64,000 bases of DNA, from contig OU612065.1 in assembly GCA_914767715.1 (NCBI GenBank), forward strand, positions 36,518,001-36,582,000. The letters run 5' to 3'. The DNA comes from Membranipora membranacea (lineage: Eukaryota; Bryozoa; Gymnolaemata; Cheilostomatida; Membraniporidae). The notes beneath the pieces were generated by a model. That model made no database searches. It saw nothing but the letters and a program-made list of their open reading frames with translations, and was not told the origin of the DNA. The position numbers and the translations under genes were made by a program. Position 1 is the first letter of the stretch. The number at the start of each line of letters is the position of its first letter. Positions 37,101 through 49,100 of the stretch are shown here, one piece after another.

Positions 37101-40100
37101 CAGAATACCCACAACACAGTATCACAAATATTTTGTTGGATGAGCCAGATCAAAGCACCACCACCATCATCATAGATTTTTGCATAAATATTCCTAGTCA
37201 TGACTGAGCACAACCTGCTCAGCTTGGATTCCTTGCTACAAGTTTTACTGCAATTTTTTTTGTCGCTTCATGAGGAAGAATAGATCTGTGCTGTAAATTG
37301 AGTATGCCAACTCCAGATATGTATGTATGTATCATGAAGCTAGGGTACGTGACACACATATACATATATATATATATATATATTAAGTCTATGGTCATCT
37401 CTCATCAATGAAATAATATAGTAAATCAAGGCACGCAGGGTATAATACCAGCCAAATTATATTAGATCTGTTTTAATTTATGAGATACAAATTATCAAAA
37501 CAAATACAGCCCTGTACTGAAACAGAAGATGAAAGATACTATGTAAACAAAGTGGTTACTGGTTTTAATATTCATACTTTGAATTTTCAAAGTATGAATA
37601 TTCATACTTGAGATTATTTATTTATATAACGTGAACCTGCGGCCTGCTGTCTCATCTTCACAAGTAAGCCCAGCTGCAATTTTACTATCATCAATTGCAA
37701 GATACAAGGCAAACATGGAAGTTCTGGATATAATACCCACGCCGCTCAGTTTATAGCAAAACTATTTTTAAATGAGCCTACAGCCTGCTACCTCGTCTTC
37801 ACAAGATGATAATCTGGCTGCCTCATCTTCACAAGATGATAATCTTGCTGCCTCATCTTCACAAGATGAAAATCCTGCTGCTACCACTTCACAAGATGAT
37901 AAGGTAAGAAACAGCCCAGTGGTGGCTCTCATGTATGCATTGTCATATTTCGGTCTTCATTGGATTGAATTTTTTGACATAATTTCTGCTTGTCCCATCC
38001 ATCTAAGAGGGCAGGCTTCCTTATTTTTTTAGATAGAAATCAATTAAATATTGTCACATAATAATACCCACATCCTTCTATACATGCACATAAATTTAAG
38101 GCTATAGACATAGTAAATAATAATCGATGGGTGTGATAAAATTTGAATGTGAGAAAAAAAAGGTGGAACGATAGTGATGGGGCGGGGGGGGGGGGCTGGA
38201 GGGACACTACTTGAGATGACAATTCTGATTTACTCCCGAATTATCTAACTCAGAACTGGCACAGCAGTCAAAATGTGTGAGTAGACTTAATCGATGATCT
38301 CGCAAATCTTTCTTGGCCATGCTGACGCTGCTATGAAATTGATTTTACAGTTTCTGTTTATTATATCAAAAGCTGTAGTTTAATGATAATTATTTGTATA
38401 TGTTATCATTTGTGATGCTTTTAGAAAAAGTCATCTAGAAACTGGTGTGCTGCCTACGGCTGTGGAAATAGCCCGGCAGGAAATCCTAATTTAAGCTTCC
38501 AGGCCTTCCCCAGAAATAACGAGGAGAGACTAAAGGTATGGGTTTCGGCCGTTAAACGCAAGAACTGGACTCCATCCAATTATGCTGTTCTATGTAGCGA
38601 ACATTTGAAACGAGATACATTTAGAAGGCCTCCTGATGTGGGTGGGAGAGCTTTGCTAAAAAAGGATGCTATCCCAACAATTTTCCGTTCCTTCCCACAC
38701 TATCCACAGTGTCTAACAGTGAAGAGATATACGCTGGTCAGAATACACCATGAAACAACCAAACTCGCAGCAAACACTGACAATAAGCGTCCAAGCTGAC
38801 TTAAAACAAACAGGCTTATTATGTTCAGTCATATCTAATTTTCAGCAATCGCTGATAGTGATAGTGTCTCATTTGGAAATTTTGCAGCAATCACCGATAA
38901 TGGTAGTTTTCTAGTCTTTGACCCATCCGCAAAATTCAGTATAATCCCACAGTATTTTTTTTTTTGCTAAGTAGTGTAAGAAGTGGTTAGCTTACATTGC
39001 TCTACTAATTTGATTAAGTTTAACGTATACTGCAACCAGTCATATCTAACTTTGCAATGCTCGCTGATAGTTGTAGTGTTTTTAATTTTTGTCGTGCCCA
39101 CAACAATTAGTATAACTCAACAGTATATATTCATATTTTTTACAAAGTAGTGATAAGAAGTGGCTAGCTTCATGGCTGTATTTGTGTCGATAAGCTTTAG
39201 CTTATGCTGTAATCAGTCACATCGAATATGGCAGCAATCGCTGATAGTGGTAGCAGCTAGCCATGTAGTGTATGTCATGTAGTGATAGAAGTGGTTAAGT
39301 ACAGGGCTGTATTAAGTTTTGATAATTTTTATCTCATAAATTAAAACAGATCTAATATAATTTGGCTGGTATTATACCATGCGTGTCTTGATTTACTATA
39401 TTATTACATTGATGAGAGATTACCAAAGACTTTATATATATATATATATATGTCGCGTACCCTAGCTTCATCATACATACATATCTTGAGTTGGCAATTG
39501 GCATACTCAATTTACAGCACAGATCTATTCTTCCTCATGAAGCGACAATAAAATTTGCAGTAAAATCTTTTAACAAGGAATCCAAGCTGAGCAGGTTGTG
39601 CTCAGTCTTGACTAGGAATATTTATGCAAAAATCTTTGATGATGGTGGTGGTGCTTTGATCTGGCTCATCCAACAAAGTATTTGTGATACTGTGTTGTGG
39701 GTATTCTGTGCATTTGAATAGTAGTGGTAGAAGTGTTAAGGGTAGACGGCTGTATTTGTTTCAATATTTATTGGCTAATGATTGTAACTTATCAGGTCTG
39801 TTCTCGCTTTGGATTCGCCTAAGGAGTCAATTTTTTATACCATCTCGTGCGGAAAGGTCTTTTACATAAACTCACAAATTTTCTCTGTGTTTAAATAATT
39901 AGGGGCCGGACAAGGGCCAATATCATGCCCGGCGTCCCTTGATTTTTCACATTATTTCATTGAATGGTATATAGTAAACTATGGCTCACAGCACAAACTA
40001 ATTACGTCATGTCGTGCTATTTAAGTGGGACAGTATTGAATGCTATTGGCCTGTCTAGGTAGTATATTAAGTCTATGCTTGTGTCGTTCATTCTGTGACA

Positions 40101-43100
40101 TGATCACAGAGCAACGATTCCATTAAACATTTAATCTTTCAGTGTGCGTGCTAATGCAATATCAAGACAAATATCCTAAACTCCCTGCACTGACTCCGAT
40201 CAACGCAAACATCATCTCTTTACCGTTACATTTGAGATCTAAAGAGAAGTTCAGTTCATTCAAAACTTTACTATTCAACCATATATTATCGACTTGACCA
40301 ACATCATTGATGATATTATTTCCTTTCTGTTTCTTTTCTTTTTTTTCTGGCACTGAGTGCAAAACATTTCGAATGAGATGACTTTGGTTGCCAATGAATA
40401 GTATATATATCTCATCAGAAACCAATGAGATAACAGTGTCCTTACCAAACAAAGCTTGTCAATACAGGCTAGAGTTGATGTAAAACATAATTTGAATTTG
40501 TATGCCTGTTTCAAAAGACCGAGTGAGGCGGCTTGGGGGCAAGGGGTAACCATTAGAGATTGAATCCACTTCATTTAGAAACATAGGTATTCACTTATGA
40601 GTCAGGCAAGGTAGTAGAGTAATATGTAGTTGTGTGTTGATTTCATTGCTCGAGAAGTATCTATCCCCTTGAGTTAATCCTGCCAATCCGAGGGTGCGGA
40701 TGGTCTTATGCTTAAATTTACTTTCTGGTGGAAACTACCAGTTGTGTTGGTATTTGGGACGGGGCGTTAGCATAAATTTATGTTTTTGTGTGCTTTTACC
40801 CCATTTTGAAACTGTAACAACTGTTACAAAAAAATTATCCTTTAATAATCAATTGCACTCAGAAATGATGGTGGTGAAATATTCACCTCAAAATAGACAA
40901 AAAATAATCGCAGTCAACATCAAATAACTCGTAACTTAATGTATTAGATATGAATTATATTTGTTTTTTTTTCAAAAAATTTCCCAAAATTGATACTTCT
41001 TATAATTGAGATTATTTACAAATTTAGCAGTAGGAAACCAGATAATATACACATCGGATTATATTATGTACTTATAAACTAATAATTGTGTATAAGAGAG
41101 CATAAACCATCTTAACCTCACTTAGACATTCTTCTTGTTGCAGCATGAGAACACTAACCAGTATAGAGGAAGTGTATATATCTGTGAATGAGGATCTGAA
41201 ATCCTTACCAGACTGGATTGGAGAACTCACGAGTCTTAAGAAGCTATATGTGTCCGCTTGTGGCCTCACTCGCCTGCCTAACAGGTATGTAAATATTATG
41301 ATTTCATTTTTCTCATTAATAATTCTTACATCAGTGCCTTCATCAGTGATAAAATGACGCTTCACGTGGTTTTAGATATGTCAAAGGTAGTTTACAATGT
41401 GTTTATGATATCATATCAGTTAAAACTTTGATACTGGTAGGTATAAAACCATGTAAAAACCGTTCTGTCTTGATACTTGGCATCCTGTATGAGTTTCCGA
41501 TAAAAGAGTAGCACTGGTTCAGAATATGAGTATCATAGTATTTTCATTCCTATTACACATTAAAACTTCGGCATAGGAAAAGTAGGTAGCAGTTTCTATA
41601 TTACCCTGGGTAAAGCAATAACCTTGTCCGGAGCCTTCTATAGATATAATGAGTGTTCTAATGCCACTATTGGTCGTAGCTAAATATGTACGTAAATACT
41701 CAAAATGCTCCAGTAAACGAGATAAACCTGACAGACCAACTCTAGCATTAAATGGTGTGGAAATAGATTGTTGTGACAATGTTAAATATTTGGGAGTACT
41801 CTTGGATAACAAATTACGTTTCAAAAACCATGTCAATAATGTTGTAACATAATCTTTGTTAGTTTGACCAAGGAGTATTCCCTTATCATTTGGCATGTCA
41901 TACTGTTTGAAAAACTGCTTCTTTCTTAGTCTTAGCTCATGGGCACCAACAAAAGGGAAAGTGATGAAAAAATGATGATATAGTTTCAAAACATAACAGC
42001 AGACCCATGTAAAGTTGTAGATCCACTAACTATGACATTCTCTTTCAGATTTTTTTGACTTTTTGAAACCATATCATCATTTTTTGATGACTTTCCCTTT
42101 TACCGGTCAGCGTTTTTGGCAATTAGCGGCCCATTGTGCAACTTAGTGTAAGGTACATTGTTACCATTGCGATCAGCGCAAAAAAACTGTACCAGAAACA
42201 ACTGACAAACCTTATCCATCCAAAAGTGCAAATGGAAGTGACAAGATAGGCAGGGGCTGCCACCGGACTATAATGGCCTGCATTCATAAATAGTCCGAAC
42301 TCTGTCATATTCAAATATGAGCAAACTGTTCCCACAGAGCAGATTTCCAATTTCAATGTTGTATTTTGGTTTCAATCTGTGAGAAATTCTGCTGAACTGA
42401 TGATGAGTCGGAAACAACTTGTATGCCCACTTTTAAAAGACCCAGTGAGGCGGGGGTGCGGGGTGACCTCTTAGAGATTGAATCCACTTAATTATGGAAC
42501 ATAGTTAGTCACTTATAAGTCAGGCAAGGCGGTAGAGTAATGTGTAGTTGTGTGTTGATTTAATTGCTCGAGAAGTATCTTTCCCCTTGAGTTAATCCTG
42601 CCAATCCGAGGGTGCGGATGATCATATGCTTAAATTTTCATACTGGGGTAAATTACCAGTTGTGTTGGTCTTGAGGACGGGGCGTTAGCAAAAATTTATG
42701 TTTTTGTGTGCTTATACCTCAGTTTGAAACTGTAACAAACTTTACAAAATTTCCCAAAATTGTTATTTCTTATAATTGAGATTACTTACAAATTTAGCAG
42801 TAGGAAACCAGTTAATATGCACATCGGATCATATATATTTATAAACTTTTATTTGTGTATAAGAGAGCATAAACTATCTTAACCTCACTTAGTTATACTC
42901 CTTGTTGCAGTATGAGAACACTAACCAGTATAGAGGAAGTGAATATATCTGAGAATAGGAATCTGAAATCCTTACCAGACTGGATTGGAGAACTCACGAG
43001 TCTTAAGAAGCTAGATGTGGTTAGATGTGGCCTCACTCACCTGCCTGACAGGTATGTAAATATTATGATTTCATTTTTCTCAATAATAATTCTTACATCA

Positions 43101-46100
43101 GTGCCTTCATCAGTGATAAAATGACTCTTCACGTGACTTTAGATCTGTCAAAGGTAGTTTACAATGTGTTTATAATATCTGATCAGTTAAAACTTTGATA
43201 CTGGTAGGTATAAAACGATATAAAATAATTTCTGTCTTAATATTTGGCATCCTGTATTTTCCGATAAAAGAGTTGGACTGGTTCAGAATATAGGTATCAA
43301 AATTGAGAAAATTGTAAGCAGTATTTTCATTCCTATGACACACCAAAAATTCGGCATAAAAAAGTAGGAAGCTGTTTCTCTCTAATAACCTGGGTAAATC
43401 AGTGAAACCTTATCCTGATCTTTCACAATTAAAAAGAAACGAAGGAAGAGGATTTTTGTCTTTTGATTTTTTTTATTATTTAATTTCTTTGCTGGTGAAA
43501 ATTTGCCTGATCAGTTGTCTTCAGGACACCTACTTTTATCATATATTTGCTTGTTACCATATTATTCAAAGAATTTAGAAATTGTCAATTAGTTGGAAAG
43601 GGATTTTTTCTCTATTACTATTACTATCAATTATTACTATCAATCATTCTATCATACTATCATTCTATCAATCATTACTATCATCAATCATTACTATCAA
43701 TCATCTTGATTAATCTGGACACCTCAGTTTTTGGTACAGTTTTGTTGAGATCAGGTGGCTGCTCCATTGTTACCATCTTTCTCCCTTTGGCATTTAAACT
43801 TGTGTCGTTCATTCTGTGACATGATCACAGAGCAACGATTCCATTAAACATTTAATCTTTCAGTGTGCGTGCTAATGCAATATCAAGACAAATATCCTAA
43901 ACTCCTTGCACTGACTCCGATCAACGCAAACATCATCTCTTTACCGTTACATTTGAGATCTAAAGTTCAGTTCAGTTCATTCAAAACTTTACTATTCAAC
44001 CATATATTATCGACTTGACCAACATCATTGATGATATTATTTCCTTTCTGTTTCTGTTTTTTTTTTTTTTTTCTGGCATTGAGTGCAAAACATTTGGAAT
44101 GAGAGGACTTCGGTTGCCAATGAATAGTATATATATCTCATCAGAGACCAATGAGATAACAGTGTCCTTACCAAACAAAGCTTGTCAATACAGGCTAGAG
44201 TTGATGTTAAACATAATTTGAATTTGTACGCCTGATTTTAAAAGACCCAGCGAGGCGGCTTGGGGGCAAGGGGTAACCTCTTGAGATTGAATCCACTTCA
44301 TTTGGAAACATAGGTATTCACTTATAGGTCAGACAAGGTAGTAGAGTAATGTGTAGTTGTGTGTTGATTTCATTGCTCGAGAAGTATCTATCCCCTTGAG
44401 TTAATCTTGCCAATCCGAGGGTGCGGATGGTCTTATGCTTAAATTTACTTTCTGGTGGAAACTACCAGTTGTGTGGGTCTTTGGGACGGGGCGTTAGCAT
44501 AAATTTATGTTTTTGTGTGCTTTTACCCCAGATTGAAACTGTAACAACTGTTACAAAAAAATTGTCCTTTAATAATCAATTGCACTCAGAAATGATGGTG
44601 GTGAAATATTCACCTCAAAATAGACAAAAAATGAACGCAGTGAACATCAAATAACTCGTAACTTAATGTATTAGATATGAATTATAATTTTTTTTTTACA
44701 AAATTTCCCAAAATTGATACTTCTTATAATTGAGATTACTTACAAATTTAGCAGTAGAAAACCAGATGATATACACATCGGATTATATTATGTACTTATA
44801 AACTTATATTTGTGTATAAGAGAGCATAAACCATCTTAACCTCACTTTGACATTCTTCTTGTTGCAGTATGAGAACACTAACCAGTATAGAGAAAGTGAA
44901 TATATCTGCGAATGAGGATTTGAAATCCTTACCAGACTGGATTGGAGAACTCACGAGTCTTAAGAAGATAGATGTGGTTAGATGTGGCCTCACTCACCTG
45001 CCTAACAGGTACATAAACATTATGATTTCATGATTCCCAATAATAATTCTTACATCAATGTCTTCATTAGTGATAAAATGACTCTTCATTTGATTTTAGA
45101 TATGTCAAAGGTAGGTTACAATGTGTTTATAATATCTGATCAGTTAAAACTTTGATACTGGTAGGTATAAAACGATGTAAAAAAAATTATGTCTTAATAG
45201 TTGGCATCCTGTATGAGTTTCTGATAAAAGAGTTGCACTGGTTCAGAATATGAGTACGAATATTGAGAAAATAGTAAGCAGTATTTTCATTCCTATTACG
45301 CGCCAAAAATTCGGCATAAGAAGTAGGAAGCAGTTTCTCTCTTTTAACCTGGGTAAATCAGTGAAACCTTATCCTGATCTTTCACAATTAAAAAAAAACA
45401 AAGGAGGAGGATTTTTGTCTTTTGTTTTTTCTTATTTTTTAATTTCTTTGCTGGTGAACATTTGCCTGATCAGTTGTCTTCAGGACACCTACTTTTATCA
45501 TATTTGCTTGTTACCATATTAATCAAAGATTTTAGAAATTGTCAATTAGTTGGAAAGGGATTTTTTCTCGTATATCTTTCAGTGTGCGTGCTAATGCAAT
45601 ATCAAGACAAATATCCTAAACTCCTTGCACTGACTCCGATCAACGCAAACATCATCTCTTTACCGTTACATTTGAGATCTAAAGAGAAGTTCAGTTCATT
45701 CAAAACTTTACTATTCAACCATATATTATCCACTTGACCAACATCATTGATGATTATTATTTCCATTCTGTTTCTCTTCTTTTTTTTTTAATATTTACTT
45801 TTCTGGCACTCAGTGCAAAACATTTCGAATGAGATGACTTCGGTTGCCAATAAATAGTATATATATCTCATCAGAAACCAATGAGATAACAGTGTCCTTA
45901 CCAAAAAAAAGCTTGTCAATACAGGCTAGAGTTGATGTAAAACATAATTTGAATTTGTATGCCTGCTTTTAAAAGACCCAGCGAGGCCGCTTGGGGGCAA
46001 GGGGTAACCTCTAGAGATTGAATCCAATTCATTTGGAAACATAGGTATTCACTTATAAGTCAGGCAAGGTAGTAGAGTAATGTGTAGTTGTGTGTTCATT

Positions 46101-49100
46101 TCATTGCTCGAGAAGTATCTATCCCCTTGAGTTAATGCTGCCAATCCAAGGGTGCGGATGGTCTTATGCTTAAATTTTCTTTCTGGTGGAAACTACCAGT
46201 TGTGTTGGTCTTTAGGACGGGGCATTAGCATAAAATTATGTTTTTGTGTGTTTTTATTCCAGTTTGAAACTGTAACAACTGTTACAAAGTAATTATCCTT
46301 TAATAATCAATTGCACTCAGAAATGATGGTGGTGAAATATTCACCTCAAAATAGACAAAAAATGAACGCAGTCAACATCAAATAACTCGTAACTTAATGT
46401 ATTAGATATGAATTAAAATTTTTTACAAAATTTCCCAAAATTGATACTTTTTATAATTGAGATTACTTAGAAATTTAGCAGTAGGAAACCAGATAATATA
46501 CACATCGGATCATATATACTTATAAACTTATATTTGTGTATAAGAGAGAATAAACCATCTTAACCTCACCTAGTTATTTTCCTTGTTGCAGTATGAGGAC
46601 ACTAACCAGTATAGAGGGAATGAATATATCTTGGAATACGGAACTGATATCCTTACCAGACTGGATTGGAGAACTCACGAGTCTTAAGAATCTATATGCG
46701 TCTGAATGTGGCCTCACTCACCTGCCTGACAGGTATGTAAATATTATGATTTCATGATTCCCAATAATAATTCTTACATCAATGTCTTCATTAGTGATCA
46801 AATCACTCTAAATGTGATTTCAGATCTGACAAAAAGGTAGTTTACAATATATTTATAATATCATTTAAAACTTTGATACTGGTAGGTATAAAACTATGTA
46901 AAAACCTTTCTGTCTTAATACTTGGCATCCTGTATGAGTTTCCGATAAAAGAGTTGCACTGGTTCAGAATATGAGTATCATATTCTGATAAAATTGTAAG
47001 CAGTATTTTCATTCCTATAACACATTGAGAATTTGGCATAGGAAAAGTAGGAAGCAGTTTCTCTATATATCTCTGGGTAAAGCAGTATAACCTTGTACTG
47101 AGCCTTCCATAGATATAATGAGTGTTCTAATGCCACTATAGGTCGCAGCTAAAATATGTACGTAAATTCTCATAATGCTCCACTAAACGAGATAAACCTG
47201 ACAGTCCAACTCTAGAATTAAATGGTGTGGAAATAGATTGTTGTGACAATGTGAGATATTTGGGAGTACTTGATTCTTCCTTCTTATTCCTTGTGATTCC
47301 CTTATCATTTGGCATGTCATACTGTTTGAAAAACTACTTCTTTCTTACTCTTAGCTCATGGGCACCTGGGACTTACATGCCTTACTTTACCAATGTCCAG
47401 TATCAACCGCGTGTTTTTTGGGGTGGTTGATACTGGACATTGGCAAAATAAGGCATGTAAGTCCAAGGGGCCCATGGCTTAGCTAGTAGAGACTACCTGG
47501 AGTAAGTAGATTTTTTTTAATTCAGTTTTGTGATCTACAGGCATCGACACAGAGACATCAATTTATTCTATTAGTCATGTTGTGATCACATGATCTGTAG
47601 ACCATAGAATAAAATCGGACAACTCTTATTCTATTCCGAATTCTTAACTATTGCAATTTATTTTTGAGTTGTCCTCTTTTTCCAAATGGATTTACCCTGG
47701 CTGTCCCCCCTCCCCATCCGCCCATCCCCAACAGCCTGCCAAGGCTTCCCTTTGTGGAACAGAAATATTATGGGAGAGTAATTTCTAACTCTTATTGGAC
47801 TGGATTATTACATTTTAACAATAATTAAATGTTTTAAATCTCCAGCATGTTCATAACGAGGGATCAGTTCTCAACTACAGTAGTGTATAAAACAGTATTT
47901 TAGTTCTACTCCAGTGGCAGCCTACCAAAAATGTGTCTAGAAATGCAACTTTATTTACGGATTTGGATGGATAAATTCTAAGAGTGGATTCTAGGGTAGT
48001 TTTTTGAGGCGGTCGCAATGGTGACGATGTACATTACACAAATTTGCACCATAGGCAGCAAATTGCCAAAAGCGCTGCCAAAAATGGCCAAAATTGCTGT
48101 TTTTTTAGATTTCAAAGGCCTGTCCTGTGCTCACCTTATGAGTTGGGCTACTCAAACTCTGCAATCAGATTCATACATACCTTGGTCAGTTTTAGGTATA
48201 ATATCAGCATGATATCTCAAATATTGAGTGAATGACCAACCTTAAAAAAGTGGCAAACTGAAAAACGCTGCCAACGAAAGGGAAAGTGGTGAAAAAATGA
48301 TGATAAATAGTTTCAAAACATCTAAAATCTGAAAGAGCATGTCATAATTTGTGGATCTACAATTTCACATGGGTCTGCCATCATAAATAGCCGAGATGTG
48401 GCCAACAACGGTTGCAATACCCCCATATATCACCTGTATATAAACAATCATTGAAACGACAATTTGGCAGAACAATAGTCTGGTTGCAGTGTACTGAGAA
48501 AATAACAAGATCTATTTAATACACCCAAAATTGATTTGAGAAACTAAGAGACACTTTGTGATCAAGATACAATGATATCATAAACTGGTGATATTCACAA
48601 GTCGAGAGAACTTAACAAATAAGTATTAATTGTGCGATAGTGTCGCAACATATATCTCAAACATGTTAACCTCTTTTTGGCCGTACTGCCTTGTAAGTAT
48701 ATCATTTGATCCCAGAGGTTTATCCCTGAAATTTTTTGTGATGCATTCACAATAGTGAATGTTCTAATGCCACTATAGGTCGTAGCTAAAATATGTACGT
48801 AGATACTCAAAATGCTCCACTAAACGAGATAAACCTGACAGCCCAATTCTAGAATTAAAGTGTGTGGAAATAGATTGTTATGACCATGTTAAATATTTGG
48901 GAGTACTCTTTGATAACAAATTACGTTTCAAAAGTCATGTCAATAATGTTGTGACAAAATCTTTGTTAGTTTGACCAAGGAGCAATTGATATTTTGTTTC
49001 ATGTGGGTATATAATATGTCTGAAAATACTTAATCATGATTGGAATTAATTCTCGTTCAATTTTAGTCAGATATTTGTCTATGTCTGTTAGTCTATGCGA

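Larger units (their letters stand above)
36339..40077. mobile_element. P-element-like transposon with long TIRs and a THAP gene
   Basis: Termini are CATAGACTTAATATACTACC and its exact reverse complement. Flanking 8-bp direct repeats CTTGTGTC lie at 36331-36338 and 40078-40085. Long inverted repeats follow: about 36785-37522 (plus 36339-36407 before a nested MITE) against about 39300-40077. The middle carries the THAP gene at 37772-38799. P elements make 8-bp target duplications and their transposase has an N-terminal THAP domain, so the superfamily call is reasonable. No RNase-H-like transposase domain is present. The unoccupied site survives at 43799-43806 in a tandem paralogous unit. Confidence 0.8.
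40085..47060 (+). repeat. tandem array of four units, each carrying one LRR exon
   Basis: Units of about 1.7-2.0 kb repeat both intron and exon. Markers are a LINE-tail segment (40140, 43862, 45580), GCTCGAGAAGTATCT (40650, 42570, 44375, 46105), GGGTGCGGATG, and the LRR exon at 41144, 42911, 44868 and 46592. The second unit lacks the LINE-tail part. The first unit's 5' part was split by the P-like element. Introns are nearly as similar as exons, so the array is young or homogenised. Confidence 0.85.

Noticed and set aside
36940-37125. 61-codon open frame, with a near-identical partner at 39684-39869
   Set aside because: Both lie in the long inverted repeats of the P-like element. Their similarity reflects DNA-level repeats, and no start context or domain supports a protein.
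43547-43819. 90-codon frame rich in Tyr, Ser and His
   Set aside because: Produced by ATTACTATCA-type tandem repeats; low complexity and not conserved in all units.
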